This document shows, piece after piece, positions 1-10,079 of a DNA stretch of 63,689 nucleotides; the first letter of the stretch is position 1, and every line of letters begins with the position of its first letter. The DNA is from Woeseiaceae bacterium (GTDB lineage: Bacteria; Pseudomonadota; Gammaproteobacteria; Steroidobacterales; Woeseiaceae): contig JABDOQ010000094.1 of the NCBI GenBank assembly GCA_013043165.1, forward strand, positions 1-63,689, in the 5' to 3' direction. Position numbers and translations under genes: made by a program. Below the pieces are notes generated by a model. The model was not told where the DNA came from and ran no database searches. It saw nothing but the letters and a program-made list of their open reading frames with translations.

Positions 1-161
1 TTCTTGCTACTTGAACGCACCTCATCGACAGCCGCCTTCAGCAGATTCGCCGGAAGATTGTCGATGCAGTAATAGCCAAGATCCTCCAGCACGTGCAGCG
101 CCACGGTCTTGCCGGACCCCGAAAGGCCGCTAACGATAATCAGGCGGAGTTCGTTCGACAT
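1..161 (-). CDS. rapZ: RNase adapter protein RapZ, 5' end only
   Basis: The complement starts with ATG at 161 and runs off the window, giving about 53 N-terminal residues. They carry a P-loop of the form GLSGSGKT (residues 13-20) followed by [20 protein letters not shown], the signature start of RapZ/YvcJ nucleotide-binding proteins. In enterobacteria RapZ guides RNase E to the small RNA GlmZ and so controls glucosamine-6-phosphate synthase, feeding cell-envelope precursor synthesis. It overlaps the end of ptsN by 22 bases, matching the conserved rpoN-hpf-ptsN-rapZ order. The C-terminal RNA-binding half lies outside the window. Confidence 0.93.
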   Translation of the reverse strand, partial: MSNELRLIIVSGLSGSGKTVALHVLEDLGYYCIDNLPANLLKAAVDEVRSSSK

Positions 162-634
162 GGATCTTCGGAATGTGAGAGCGATGCTCCGTCGATTAAT
201 GCGCGGTACAGATCGCTACTACTATTGATACTGCGCAGGCGGGCTCGTAGGCCTTCATCGGCCAACAGGCTTGTCACGAGTTTGATATCGGCATGATGCT
301 CGTCGCCGATCTCGAGAGGCACCATCATGCCAAATACGAGGTCAACCGGTTCGCCATCGGCGGCGTCGAAATCGACTGGCTCCGAGAGCTTCATTAACGC
401 CGCGTTGCTTGCGTCGATGCCGGCGACGCGGCAATGCGGAAACGCAGCACCTTTATCGAGGCTTGTGCAACCCAGGCGCTCTCGCTCAATCAGATTCTCG
501 AATATCAGCTCACTGGCGATGTCGGGCGTCGAGCGCACCAAGAGCTCGCTGAGGATCTCAAGACAATGTTTCTTGCTTCGTGCGCTGGCATTACACAACA
601 CACCGTCGGGCTTGATTATGTTTTCGAGCGACAT
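140..634 (-). CDS. ptsN: Nitrogen-PTS enzyme IIA (EIIA-Ntr)
   Basis: 164 residues, the normal length for the PTS EIIA type-2 family. The phosphorylatable histidine is H67 in the motif AAFPHCR; the usual residue after this His is Gly, here Cys. The family accepts phosphate from NPr in the nitrogen-related PTS and regulates potassium transport and stress responses by protein contact rather than transporting sugar. It lies between hpf and rapZ, as in most gammaproteobacteria, which supports the name. There is a 61-base gap to hpf and a 22-base overlap with rapZ, so it is probably cotranscribed with rpoN. Confidence 0.93.
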   Translation of the reverse strand: MSLENIIKPDGVLCNASARSKKHCLEILSELLVRSTPDIASELIFENLIERERLGCTSLDKGAAFPHCRVAGIDASNAALMKLSEPVDFDAADGEPVDLVFGMMVPLEIGDEHHADIKLVTSLLADEGLRARLRSINSSSDLYRALIDGASLSHSEDPCRTNSA

Positions 635-695
635 GGCGCGGGGTTCGATTGTTTATGAGCTGCGCGGCACGGAACCGCGCAGCTCGGGTGCAGGG

Positions 696-1016
696 TCAGG
701 CATACCTGGATTTCTGATTGTCTCTCGCATGGTGATCAACGAGTTTTTCCTTGTACTTTCGCACTCGTCGCTCAAGCTTGTCGACCATTCCATCAATGGC
801 AGCGTACATGTCTTCTTCCGTGTGTTCGCAGTGGATGGTACCGCCATTCACCCTCGCCGTTGCTTCGGCTTTATGGCGCAGTTTTTCGACGGTCAGGATA
901 CATTGGACGTCAGACACGAGGTCAAAGTGTCGTGCGATTTTCTCTATTTTCGATTCGACATAGTCTTTCAGGGATGCAGTAACTTCGACGTGATGGCCTG
1001 AAACATTCAATTGCAT
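696..1016 (-). CDS. hpf: Ribosome hibernation-promoting factor, short form
   Basis: 106 residues starting MQLNVSGHHVEVTASL. I chose the ATG at 1016 because an AGGAG ribosome-binding site precedes it at the right distance and homologues start here; the frame itself is open further upstream. It is a single S30AE/sigma-54 modulation domain with beta-alpha-beta-beta-beta-alpha pattern and the typical basic helix near LERRVRKYKEKLVDHH. Without the extra C-terminal domain of long HPF, it should promote 100S ribosome dimers together with RMF in stationary phase. It follows rpoN in the same direction after a 137-base spacer. Confidence 0.93.
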   Translation of the reverse strand: MQLNVSGHHVEVTASLKDYVESKIEKIARHFDLVSDVQCILTVEKLRHKAEATARVNGGTIHCEHTEEDMYAAIDGMVDKLERRVRKYKEKLVDHHARDNQKSRYA

Positions 1017-1153
1017 AGTGGTCTCCTGTATTTCTGTAACGCGGTTCCGCCGTGACACCCCCGCCCGGTGGCCATCGGAACCTGCTGTTTTCATCACAAG
1101 TCCAGAATAACGCTTTAAGTGTCCTCCTCAAGTCGTGATACGTACCTACCTGG

Positions 1154-2548
1154 CTACCTCGTCTCGCGACTCCTGCGGTCGCTGGACGAGGGGATATTCA
1201 TGGCTTCACGGTACTTCGCGACCGTCCTTCTGGCAACAGAAATACCATCGTCTTTTAGTAAGTTCGTGATCTTGCTGTCACTCAGCGGCTTTTTCGGGTT
1301 CTCGGCGCCAATAAGTTTGCGAATTTTCGCGCGAACCGACGTCGACGACTGATCCTCGCCGCTTGCTGACGACAGGTGGCTGGAGAAGAAGTACTTGAAT
1401 TCGAATACGCCGCGAGGCGTATGCATGTACTTGTTGGTAGTTACACGCGAAATCGTTGATTCATGCATGGCTATTTCTTCAGCAATATCACGCAATACCA
1501 TGGGCTTCATGGATTCGTCGCCGTGCTCCAGGAACTCGGTTTGTCGCGCCACAATACTTGTGGCAACTTTTAGCAAGGTTTCATTGCGAATTTCGAGGCT
1601 GCGAATCAGCCAGCGCGCTTCCTGCAGCTGTGACTTCAGCACAGCATGTTCGCTGCTGCCGTGCAAAAGCCTGGCGTACTGCTGATTGACCGACAGGCGG
1701 GGAACACCGGTGGGACTGATTTCCACCTGCCAGCGGTTGTCGACTTTGCGAACGAACACATCCGGAATCACATATTCCGCGGATGGCGGACTCACGGCCA
1801 GCCCGGGTTTGGGATTGCAGCCGCGCACCAGCGCGAGTGCCTCATGCAGATCTTCCTCGGTGGCGCAGAGGCCGCGACGCAGCTCTCCGTAGTCGCGGCT
1901 TGCAACGAGATCCAGGTGATCGCTGGCGATGCTGATCGCAAGCTGCAGGCCCGGCGTCTTCCATTCGAGCTGGCTGAGCTGCAGAACAATGCACTCGGAG
2001 ATTGAACGCGCGCCCACGCCGACCGGGTCGAGGCGCTGGATTTTCGTCAAAGTACGCTCGATTTCCGAATCGAGAATGCCCGATTCCTCGTCCAGGCTGG
2101 CAGCGATTTCCTCGAGGTCAACCGTGAGATAGCCATCGTCGTTGATCGAATCAATGATCGCTTCGCCGATGACGACTTCGCGCGGCGAAAACTGCTCCAT
2201 TTCCAGCTGCCAGAGCAAGTGTTCACGCAAAGTCTGCCTGGATTCGTCAGCGAATTCGCTGATGGGCCGGCCTTCGCCATTCCAGCCGCTGTCCTGCGTT
2301 CGTTCAGCGGCCCGCGTCTGCCAGAGATCGTCGGCCTTTATGGCCTCGACTTCCGCTGTGGATTCGGCGCTGGTTTTGGGAAGCTCCGGAAGATCCTCCA
2401 TCTCGAGCATGATGTTTTCCTCGAGCGCTTCCTGAATTTCGGCATTCAGGTCGAGGATTGGCAGCTGCAACAAACGAATCGCCTGCTGCAATTGCGGCGT
2501 CATCGTCAGCGTCTGACCTAGTTTGAGCTGCAGCGATGGTTTTAGCAT
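1154..2548 (-). CDS. rpoN: RNA polymerase sigma-54 factor
   Basis: 464 residues. Region I is the Gln/Leu-rich N-terminus (MLKPSLQLKLGQTLTMTPQL, residues 1-20) that contacts enhancer-binding proteins; an acidic stretch follows, then the core-binding domain, a helix-turn-helix around ESTISRVTTNKYMHTPRG, and the invariant RpoN box ARRTVAKYRE at residues 439-448, which reads the -24 element. It directs core polymerase to -24/-12 promoters and needs an AAA+ activator. This window also encodes such an activator (PilR) and a matching promoter at pilA (51541-51559). It sits in the conserved lptB-rpoN-hpf order. Confidence 0.97.
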   Translation of the reverse strand: MLKPSLQLKLGQTLTMTPQLQQAIRLLQLPILDLNAEIQEALEENIMLEMEDLPELPKTSAESTAEVEAIKADDLWQTRAAERTQDSGWNGEGRPISEFADESRQTLREHLLWQLEMEQFSPREVVIGEAIIDSINDDGYLTVDLEEIAASLDEESGILDSEIERTLTKIQRLDPVGVGARSISECIVLQLSQLEWKTPGLQLAISIASDHLDLVASRDYGELRRGLCATEEDLHEALALVRGCNPKPGLAVSPPSAEYVIPDVFVRKVDNRWQVEISPTGVPRLSVNQQYARLLHGSSEHAVLKSQLQEARWLIRSLEIRNETLLKVATSIVARQTEFLEHGDESMKPMVLRDIAEEIAMHESTISRVTTNKYMHTPRGVFEFKYFFSSHLSSASGEDQSSTSVRAKIRKLIGAENPKKPLSDSKITNLLKDDGISVARRTVAKYREAMNIPSSSDRRSRETR

Positions 2549-2610
2549 GAGATACCGTTACTCTATGGGCGATTTGCGCTGGCGCAAGGGCGTCGTGCGC
2601 TCATCTTGCC

Positions 2611-3336
2611 TCAGAGTTTGAACTCCTGTCCGAGATATACTTCTCGTACGTGTTGATTTTGCAGAATTTCTTCGGGAGACCCTGCAGCAATCAGGATACC
2701 ATCACTCAGTATATAGGCACGGCTGCAGATTCCGAGCGTTTCCCGGACATTATGGTCAGTAATCAGTACGCCAATGTCGCGTTCACACAGATGTCGTATG
2801 ATGCGCTGAATATCGAGAACCGAGATCGGATCAACCCCGGCAAAGGGTTCGTCGAGCAGGACAAACAGCGGGTCGGCGGCTAGCGCCCGCGCGATTTCTA
2901 CGCGACGTCTCTCACCGCCGGACAGGCTGATTCCGAGGCTGCTTCGGACATGACCGACATGCAATTCGTCGAGCAGATTCTCGAGTTCCTGCTCGCGGCC
3001 CGCGCGGTCGAGATCGTCGCGGTTTTCGAGGATGGCGAGGATGTTTTGTTCTACGGTAAGTTTGCGGAATATCGATGCTTCCTGCGGCAGGTATCCCAGG
3101 CCCAGCTTGGCGCGGCGGTGCATGGGTTGTGTTGTCAGGTCCTTGCCGTCGAGAAGTATCTTGCCGCTATCCGCGACAATCAGCCCCACGATCATATAGA
3201 ACGCCGTCGTCTTTCCCGCTCCGTTCGGGCCGAGCAGGCCGACCACTTCGCCGCTTTTGATCTCGAGGGAAATACTTTTGACGACCTTGCGGAGCTTATA
3301 GCTCTTTGAAATATCCTGAACGCTGAGAATGCTCAT
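2611..3336 (-). CDS. lptB: LPS export ABC transporter ATPase LptB
   Basis: 241 residues with the full ABC ATPase set: Walker A GPNGAGKT (36-43), Q-loop LPQEASIF (about 83-90), signature LSGGE (138-142), Walker B FVLLDE (158-163) and H-loop TDHNVRE. LptB dimerises under LptF/LptG and drives extraction of lipopolysaccharide from the inner membrane into the LptC-LptA bridge. Its ATG overlaps the lptA stop by four bases, so translation is probably coupled. lptF/lptG are not in this window, as usual. A 62-base gap separates it from rpoN. Confidence 0.97.
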   Translation of the reverse strand: MSILSVQDISKSYKLRKVVKSISLEIKSGEVVGLLGPNGAGKTTAFYMIVGLIVADSGKILLDGKDLTTQPMHRRAKLGLGYLPQEASIFRKLTVEQNILAILENRDDLDRAGREQELENLLDELHVGHVRSSLGISLSGGERRRVEIARALAADPLFVLLDEPFAGVDPISVLDIQRIIRHLCERDIGVLITDHNVRETLGICSRAYILSDGILIAAGSPEEILQNQHVREVYLGQEFKL

Positions 3337-4004
3337 GGATTGTCGTCTTTGGCCTCCGGGCGCTCGGAGTCGGCGGCGCCCTTGATATCGGCGATTTCAC
3401 CACTGGTCGGCGTATACGTTATGCGAACCCTGCCATCCTCGGTCCCTGACGCGTCGGCGTTTATGCGTTGCTCCGTAATGTTGTAGACGAGGTAGTTCGA
3501 AGAAATCTGGTTGTCACCCTCGTTGATTGTCGCTTGTTCCGAAAACTCGATGATCCCCGCATCGATATCGTAAAAGAATTTTCCGGCCTCGGCACGAGTG
3601 ACTTCATCGGATCCCGGCCGCTTCAATTCAAATGTCGCCGGCGATCCGGTGACCGTTGCTTTTCGCAGCTCGTATTTCACAAACACCAGATCTGCAGAGT
3701 CGCACTCGATGTGTCCATTCTCGATGTCAATAACGACATTGCCGGTAAACTGCCAGGAACCATCTTCACCTTCCGTGTTTGTGGCACGACCTTCATCGGC
3801 CTCGATGCCGATACGGCCTTGCGACAAGCGCAAGCCCGTGAAAATGATCATCGACGTTTTGCCATCGAATGACGTGGATTCTGCATCGATGTCCCAGGGC
3901 AGCCGCAGATCGAGGTCGGTTACCTGGGCCGTAGCGCCAAGTGGCATCAGTACCAGCACAGGCAGAATGTGAAAGTACTTGGGGAGGCGTGCCTTGATGG
4001 TCAT
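3333..4004 (-). CDS. lptA: Periplasmic LPS transport protein LptA
   Basis: 223 residues. A signal peptide (basic start, hydrophobic [17 protein letters not shown]) with a likely AlaXAla-type cleavage near residue 26 is followed by an OstA-type beta-jellyroll domain with repeated strands ending [15 protein letters not shown] and SSNYLVYNI. LptA polymerises into the periplasmic bridge that carries LPS from LptC to LptD. It is somewhat longer than the E. coli protein (185), with an acidic, low-complexity tail ([13 protein letters not shown]). It abuts lptC with no gap and overlaps lptB by four bases. Confidence 0.92.
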   Translation of the reverse strand: MTIKARLPKYFHILPVLVLMPLGATAQVTDLDLRLPWDIDAESTSFDGKTSMIIFTGLRLSQGRIGIEADEGRATNTEGEDGSWQFTGNVVIDIENGHIECDSADLVFVKYELRKATVTGSPATFELKRPGSDEVTRAEAGKFFYDIDAGIIEFSEQATINEGDNQISSNYLVYNITEQRINADASGTEDGRVRITYTPTSGEIADIKGAADSERPEAKDDNP

Positions 4005-4565
4005 TCAGGGTGCAATCTTGCCGCGAACATTGGATTTGAGTTCGATTCTGTCATCGTTCAGTGATGCTAGCATGCCGGTCGCCGTGAGGCTGCGCGCCCC
4101 AATCCGAATTTGCACTCGCTGATCGGTCTCGGCCACAAATCGTTCCGGGTCGAGTTCCAGGTACTGGGTTCGTATTTCCGTCTCGTTTTCGGCGGAGTCG
4201 GCGTTGCTGGTCGCACGAACATGTCCCCTCAGCGTGATTCGCGGGCTGTCCTCACTCAAGGTCGCGGCATCGGCGTTGACGGTCCACGGAATCGCGCTGC
4301 CGGGCGAGTATCGAATGCGCACATCGGTGAACTCGATGCGTTTGTCGGTCTGTTGCTCGGCGCGTTCAGCATCGATTTCATAAAGAAGATCACCATTCTC
4401 GCCGGTTCCGAGGATGCGCGCTGACTTCAGGTAGTAGCCACGATGCACGGCATCGTAGGGCTGCGCGTCTGAATCGCCGGAGCGGTCGGAGCGCGCCAGG
4501 TACCAGCTGCCGAGTGCGGCTGCTGTCATTACGACCAAAAGCGCAGCGTTTCGAGGGCTAATCAC
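4005..4565 (-). CDS. lptC: LPS export protein LptC
   Basis: 186 residues: a single N-terminal membrane anchor (AALLVVMTAAALGSWYLA, residues 7-24) and one periplasmic OstA-like jellyroll. LptC is the inner-membrane-anchored link between the LptB2FG transporter and LptA. Sequence conservation in this family is low, so the call rests on the topology, the length and the kdsC-lptC-lptA-lptB order. It overlaps kdsC by four bases. Confidence 0.92.
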   Translation of the reverse strand: MISPRNAALLVVMTAAALGSWYLARSDRSGDSDAQPYDAVHRGYYLKSARILGTGENGDLLYEIDAERAEQQTDKRIEFTDVRIRYSPGSAIPWTVNADAATLSEDSPRITLRGHVRATSNADSAENETEIRTQYLELDPERFVAETDQRVQIRIGARSLTATGMLASLNDDRIELKSNVRGKIAP

Positions 4566-5062
4566 GTTGAGTCCTCCCGTGCGGCCAGCACCAGCTCACA
4601 CACTTCCCGAACCGCCGCAAATCCACCGGGCGCTGTTGTCGTGTAGTCACAAAAGTTGCGCACCTGCTCAACCGCGTTGGCCACGGCAATCGGGACTCCA
4701 ACATGCTTTAGCAGCGCTAAATCCGGAATGTCATCGCCAACGTACGCGCACTCTTTTGCAGTGATGCGGAGCGCGTCCGCGATTTTATCCAGTGCGGCGA
4801 CTTTGTCAGCGCAGCCTTGTACTACATGCGGCACGCCCAGTTCAGTCATGCGACGTTCAACGGCGCCGGATTTTCGACCACTGATAACAGCAACTGCAAT
4901 ATCAGCCCTGATGAGTTGCCGAATGCCGAAGCCATCCTGTGTATTGAAAGCTTTGGTCTCGATGCCGTCGTCGGAAAGATAGAATCGACCATCCGTGAAC
5001 ACGCCGTCCACGTCGAAAGCCACAAGGCGGATGCGGGCCAGATTGCTGCTGATACTGCTCAC
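4562..5062 (-). CDS. kdsC: 3-deoxy-D-manno-octulosonate 8-phosphate phosphatase
   Basis: 166 residues of a C0-type HAD phosphatase. Motif I is DVDGVFTDG with nucleophile D17 and D19; motif III is K87 and motif IV is GDDIPDL at 109-115. It has no cap domain, as expected for the tetrameric KdsC family. It releases phosphate from Kdo-8-phosphate to give Kdo for the LPS inner core. The neighbouring kdsD supplies the precursor arabinose-5-phosphate. It overlaps kdsD and lptC by four bases each. Confidence 0.95.
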   Translation of the reverse strand: MSSISSNLARIRLVAFDVDGVFTDGRFYLSDDGIETKAFNTQDGFGIRQLIRADIAVAVISGRKSGAVERRMTELGVPHVVQGCADKVAALDKIADALRITAKECAYVGDDIPDLALLKHVGVPIAVANAVEQVRNFCDYTTTAPGGFAAVREVCELVLAAREDST

Positions 5063-6042
5063 ATCAGGCCTTCGCGAAACAAATCGTGAATATTCAGTGC
5101 ACCCACCAGCGTGTCGCTGTCATCGACGACCAGCAGAGACGTAATCTTGTTTTTTTCAAGCAGGTGCAGTGCTTCCGCAGCAAGAACATCAGGCGAGATT
5201 GACTTGCAGTTTGTGTGCATCACATCCCGAATGATCGTTGTGCGAACATCGGCACCCGAATCCAGCGTACGGCGCAGATCACCATCCGTATAGATGCCCA
5301 GGACCTTGTTATTTGCGTCGACGATAGCGGTCATGCCGAGACCCTTGTCGGTCATTTCGAGCAGTGCATCGCGCAGGGTTACGTCGGCGCTGACCGCCGG
5401 TACGCGATCGCCGCTGTGCATGACGTCCGCAACGCGCAACAAAAGGCGCTTGCCGAGATTGCCACTGGGATGCGATCGGGCAAAATCTTCGGCCGTGAAG
5501 CCACGATTCTTCAGCAAAGCTACGGCCAGTGCATCGCCCATTGCAAGCGTGGCCGTGGTACTTGCGGTAGGCGCGAGGTTCAATGGGCATGCCTCTTCAG
5601 ACACGCTGACATCGAGGTGAACGTCGGCTGTTCTCGCAAGTGTCGACTTCGGGTTGCCGGTCATCGCCAGCAGTCTTGCCCCCATGCGTTTGACGATCGG
5701 CAGTATGGTAATGAGTTCCCCGGTTTCGCCGGAGTAGGAAATGGCAAGCAGCAGGTCGTGTCCGGTAATCATGCCGACGTCGCCGTGACTGGCATCTGCA
5801 GGATGCATGAAAAACGCCGGTGTGCCCGTGGAAGCCAGCGTTGCGGCGATCTTGTTGCTCACGTGGCCGGACTTGCCCATGCCGGTAACGACGACGCGGC
5901 CAGGTGTTTCCATGCACAGTTTGCAGGCAGCCACGAAATCGTCATTGAGGCGAGATTTCAGATTGCCAACGGCGCGCGACTCGATGTCGAGAACTTCGGC
6001 AGCGAGCGCAAGCAGTTCGTCCTTTGTCAGCGTGTCAGGCAA
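5059..6042 (-). CDS. kdsD: D-arabinose 5-phosphate isomerase
   Basis: 327 residues. An N-terminal SIS sugar-isomerase domain (roughly 35-175) contains GMGKSGHVSNKIAATLASTG, and two C-terminal CBS motifs occupy about 205-327 (ending LGIYTDGDLRR and LVGALNIHDLF). The enzyme converts ribulose-5-phosphate to arabinose-5-phosphate, the first step toward Kdo. It is the first gene of a tightly packed kdsD-kdsC-lptC-lptA-lptB run, 33 bases from the upstream exchanger gene. Confidence 0.95.
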   Translation of the reverse strand: MPDTLTKDELLALAAEVLDIESRAVGNLKSRLNDDFVAACKLCMETPGRVVVTGMGKSGHVSNKIAATLASTGTPAFFMHPADASHGDVGMITGHDLLLAISYSGETGELITILPIVKRMGARLLAMTGNPKSTLARTADVHLDVSVSEEACPLNLAPTASTTATLAMGDALAVALLKNRGFTAEDFARSHPSGNLGKRLLLRVADVMHSGDRVPAVSADVTLRDALLEMTDKGLGMTAIVDANNKVLGIYTDGDLRRTLDSGADVRTTIIRDVMHTNCKSISPDVLAAEALHLLEKNKITSLLVVDDSDTLVGALNIHDLFREGLM

Positions 6043-6075
6043 GAGTCGTTCTCAGCGGTGTCGTCTCGCCACATT

Positions 6076-7041
6076 CTATAGGTTTTGCACAATGACGTAT
6101 GAGTCATAAGCAATAAAGGCAACGAATAGCGCCAATCCCTCCAGGCGCGACAGCTGGGCCTTGCCGTCCGAGTCATAGGACATTGCAAATAACACCAGCG
6201 TAAAGGCGACCATGACGAATACGTGCAGCGACAGCACCGTCGGCGCGAGAACGGCGGGTTGGATCGTGGCCGCAGCACCGATGACAGCGAGCAAATTAAA
6301 GATATTCGAGCCCACAATATTACCGATCGCCAGGCCGTACTCGCCCTTGAGCGCACTCGCCAGTGAAACCGCGAGTTCGGGAAGGCTCGTACCCAGTGCG
6401 ACGACCAGTATGCCGATTACGACTTCGCTGACTCCCAGTCCCTCGGCAACACCGATTGCGCCTCGGACCAGCAGTTCCGCGCCGATCAGCAGCGTACCAA
6501 GACCGACGATCAGCCAGACTATGGCCATCGTCATGCTGACGTCTGTCGGGATTTCCGCTTCATAATCTCGCTTGATCGGATCGTTGGCGGCCGAGATCAG
6601 GCCGAGGCGCGCCAGCCAGAACATCACGATGACCAGCCCGGTCAGCAGCACGATGCCATCGACACGGCTGAGGCGGGCATCCAGAAACAACGACACCGTC
6701 AGCAGCGTGACGGCGAGCAGGGCCGGCATCTCTCGCCGCAAAGTTGCGGATTCCAGCTTGATAGGCCGAACCATGGCGGTCACGCCCAGCACGAGGCCGA
6801 TATTGACGATGTTGGAGCCGAGCGCGTTGCCAATGGCGAGACCCGGCTGATGCTGGGTCGCCGCCACGATCGACACGAGGATTTCCGGCGCCGACGTTGC
6901 AAACGCAACGACAGTCAGGCCGATCAGCAGCGGAGCAATGCCGAGGTTGCGGGCGGCTGCGGCCGCGCCGTGAACGAAACGATCGGCACCCCACACGAGC
7001 AGGGAGAGGCCGGCGATGACTAAAAGGGTATTGCCAAGCAT
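6076..7041 (-). CDS. yrbG: CaCA-family sodium/calcium exchanger-like membrane protein
   Basis: 321 residues, about ten membrane segments, with the internal duplication typical of calcium/cation antiporters. The two alpha repeats are visible: ATSAPE (48-53) with GNALGSN (71-77), and GTSLPE (217-222) with GNIVGSN (240-246). A hydrophilic loop (about 150-168) separates the halves. It is orthologous by position to E. coli YrbG, which lies upstream of kdsD. The ion specificity cannot be read from sequence. It is divergent from ibaG across 164 bases that must hold both promoters. Confidence 0.92.
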   Translation of the reverse strand: MLGNTLLVIAGLSLLVWGADRFVHGAAAAARNLGIAPLLIGLTVVAFATSAPEILVSIVAATQHQPGLAIGNALGSNIVNIGLVLGVTAMVRPIKLESATLRREMPALLAVTLLTVSLFLDARLSRVDGIVLLTGLVIVMFWLARLGLISAANDPIKRDYEAEIPTDVSMTMAIVWLIVGLGTLLIGAELLVRGAIGVAEGLGVSEVVIGILVVALGTSLPELAVSLASALKGEYGLAIGNIVGSNIFNLLAVIGAAATIQPAVLAPTVLSLHVFVMVAFTLVLFAMSYDSDGKAQLSRLEGLALFVAFIAYDSYVIVQNL

Positions 7042-7141
7042 AGGTCGTCGTATTCGGTGGCTGGCGGCCAGTGATTCCGCGCATTATTACATGCCGGCGA
7101 GCCCGCACGGGCCGGATATGATACACAATCGTGCTCACGCA

Positions 7142-7171
7142 TTGGGCCGCTGTGTACTTTGCGGTTACACT
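7142..7171 (+). promoter_or_regulatory. Candidate sigma-70 promoter for ibaG-murA
   Basis: TTGGGC (7142-7147) and TACACT (7166-7171) are separated by 18 bases, 35 bases upstream of the ibaG start, in the divergent yrbG/ibaG region. The match is moderate, and no experimental support is available from sequence. Confidence 0.35.
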
Positions 7172-7205
7172 GCGCTCCCCAGGCAATAAGCGCGAAGCCC
7201 TGCAC

Positions 7206-7454
7206 ATGGACCCAGCGGAAATCAGGCGCCTCATCGAGGCCAAATTCAGCGACGCAATCGTAGAAGTGATGAGTGAAGACAATACTCATTTCGAGGCGTT
7301 GGTCGTTGCGGCAGAGTTTGCAGACAAACGCCCCCTGGCAAGACACCAGCTCGTCTACGGGTGCCTCGGCGCCCTGGTCGGCAACGAGATTCATGCGCTG
7401 TCGATTACGGCCTTGACGCCCGACGAATGGCGCGAACGCAGCGGGGCAACATAG
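7206..7454 (+). CDS. ibaG: BolA-family acid stress protein IbaG
   Basis: 82 residues, starting at the ATG at 7206 (MDPAEIRRLIEAKF). The frame is open further upstream, but homologues start here. It has the BolA fold: helix, strands around AIVEVMSEDNTHFEALVV, and the conserved RHQLVYGCLG helix, where the His is used for Fe-S coordination with monothiol glutaredoxins in BolA proteins. It lies three bases upstream of murA, the conserved ibaG-murA pair, and probably shares its transcript. Confidence 0.93.
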   Translation: MDPAEIRRLIEAKFSDAIVEVMSEDNTHFEALVVAAEFADKRPLARHQLVYGCLGALVGNEIHALSITALTPDEWRERSGAT

Positions 7455-8714
<1,260 letters not shown>

Positions 8715-8785
8715 ACGGCGGCGGGCGCTTCATTGGCCGGCAAGCAAAAAACGGCCGCGCAGCCGCTGCGTCGATTCGTGCGGCG

Positions 8786-9892
8786 CTACCGAGGGTCTTC
8801 CGGGCGCTCGCCGGCGATCACGGTCGAATTGAAGCGCTCTTTTTCCCTAATGGCCGTGATTTCGACCGCATCGCCGGGTACGGTGCTGGCTGATATCAGC
8901 AGCGCCTGCCGCTGTGAAAAGACGGGCTCGCCGTTCATGGTCAGGATCACATCGCCGCGCTGCAGCCCGGCGGCCGCAGCCGGCCCATCTTCGTAGACCT
9001 CGATGAGCAGGATGCCGACGTCATTTTCGATACCGCGCGCCGCCCGCTCGGCGTTTGTCAGATCGTCCGGCACCAGCCCCATATAGCCGCGTATTACGCG
9101 ACCGTTTTGCTTGATTTGATCTACAACCCCTCGAACCAGGTCGATCGGTATCGCGAAGCCGATGCCCTCGGTTGCGGCGTCCTGTGCAAGCACAGCTGTG
9201 TTGATACCCACAAGTTCGCCGCGACTGTTGATCAGTGCACCGCCCGAATTGCCGGCATTGATCGCCGCATCGGTCTGGATAAAGTTTTCGAAAGTCACGA
9301 GATTAAGCAGCCCGCGGCCGGTCGCGCTGACAATTCCCTGGGTTACCGAGGCGGTCAGGCCGTAAGGATTGCCGATCGCGAGCACGACGTCACCGATACG
9401 CAATTGGGCCGAGCTGCCCATTCGGATTGCCGGCAGAGGCCCGAAATCGACCCGCAGCAGGGCCAGGTCGGTTTCGGCGTCCACGCCAATTATTTCGGGA
9501 TCCGTAATGCGGCCGTCGCTGAGCTGTACCCGGATTTCGGTGGCATCGGCGATAACGTGGTAGTTGGTTACCAGGAAGCCCTCGGGATCGATGATGACGG
9601 CCGACGCGAAGCTGGTATCGACGCGAAATCTCGTTCTTGCGGTAGACGCGTCGCCGTCCGGAACAAGGCGTTTGGTGTAGATATTAGCCACCGACCCGGC
9701 ACTCAAATCCACGGCGTCGGCAAAGCTCGCGGGCTTTTCGACGGGATCCCGCAAGCCTGGCATCAGGTCCGGTCGGACCAGAACCACCAGAAACGCGACC
9801 GCCAGGCCTACGACGATGGACTGCAATAAAAAGACGAAAACTGATCTAGAATCGGCCACGCGATGTCCCGGTAATCCTGTTTGCTCTAGCAC
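8786..9892 (-). CDS. degS: DegS/AlgW-like inner-membrane serine protease
   Basis: 368 residues from a GTG at 9892; a second in-frame GTG at 9859 (residue 12) is an equally plausible start. One N-terminal membrane anchor (about 18-39) is followed by a trypsin-like domain with the triad H112 (TNYHV), D142 (TDLALL) and S216 (GNSGGAL), then a single PDZ domain (about 265-355). A single PDZ plus anchor matches DegS/AlgW, the sensor that cleaves anti-sigma-E after unfolded outer-membrane protein binds the PDZ. The usual GSG before the first strand is ASA here (96-98). DegQ-type enzymes are excluded by the single PDZ and the anchor. Confidence 0.85.
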   Translation of the reverse strand: MLEQTGLPGHRVADSRSVFVFLLQSIVVGLAVAFLVVLVRPDLMPGLRDPVEKPASFADAVDLSAGSVANIYTKRLVPDGDASTARTRFRVDTSFASAVIIDPEGFLVTNYHVIADATEIRVQLSDGRITDPEIIGVDAETDLALLRVDFGPLPAIRMGSSAQLRIGDVVLAIGNPYGLTASVTQGIVSATGRGLLNLVTFENFIQTDAAINAGNSGGALINSRGELVGINTAVLAQDAATEGIGFAIPIDLVRGVVDQIKQNGRVIRGYMGLVPDDLTNAERAARGIENDVGILLIEVYEDGPAAAAGLQRGDVILTMNGEPVFSQRQALLISASTVPGDAVEITAIREKERFNSTVIAGERPEDPR

Positions 9893-9917
9893 CTAGCCAA
9901 TTTTGACAAGCCCCGTG

Positions 9918-9923
9918 TATAAT
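9918..9923 (+). promoter_or_regulatory. Candidate -10 element of the petABC promoter
   Basis: A perfect TATAAT at 9918-9923 lies 157 bases upstream of the petA start. The TTGACA at 9903-9908 is only 9 bases away, too close to pair with it, and the sequence at the proper -35 distance is a poor match. If used, the transcript would start near 9930 and carry a structured leader of about 150 bases. Confidence 0.45.
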
Positions 9924-9946
9924 GCGCCGTGGTTCCGCACCTAGCT

Positions 9947-9978
9947 CCGGATTATCCGTCATCCTGACGGTAATCCGG
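9947..9978 (+). other. Strong hairpin in the petA leader
   Basis: CCGGATTA-T-CCGTCA at 9947-9961 pairs with TGACGGTAATCCGG at 9965-9978: a 14-bp stem with one bulged T and a 3-base loop. The next T-rich stretch is more than 10 bases away, so it does not look like a simple intrinsic terminator. Two smaller hairpins follow: GAAAC-AACG-GTTTC (about 10003-10016) and GCCGTT-AAAAAA-AACGGC (10047-10064), the latter just before the petA ribosome-binding site TTGGAG. Confidence 0.6.
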
Positions 9979-10079
9979 GCCTGCTGCAAATCTATTATTT
10001 TTGAAACAACGGTTTCGAAACAAAGCAAAAACTCGCTGCAGAAGCGGCCGTTAAAAAAAACGGCGTATTGGAGTGCCCG

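Noticed and set aside
9903..9923. TTGACA plus TATAAT as a canonical promoter pair before petA
   Set aside because: The two hexamers are only 9 bases apart, far below the 16-18 needed; only the TATAAT is kept as a candidate.
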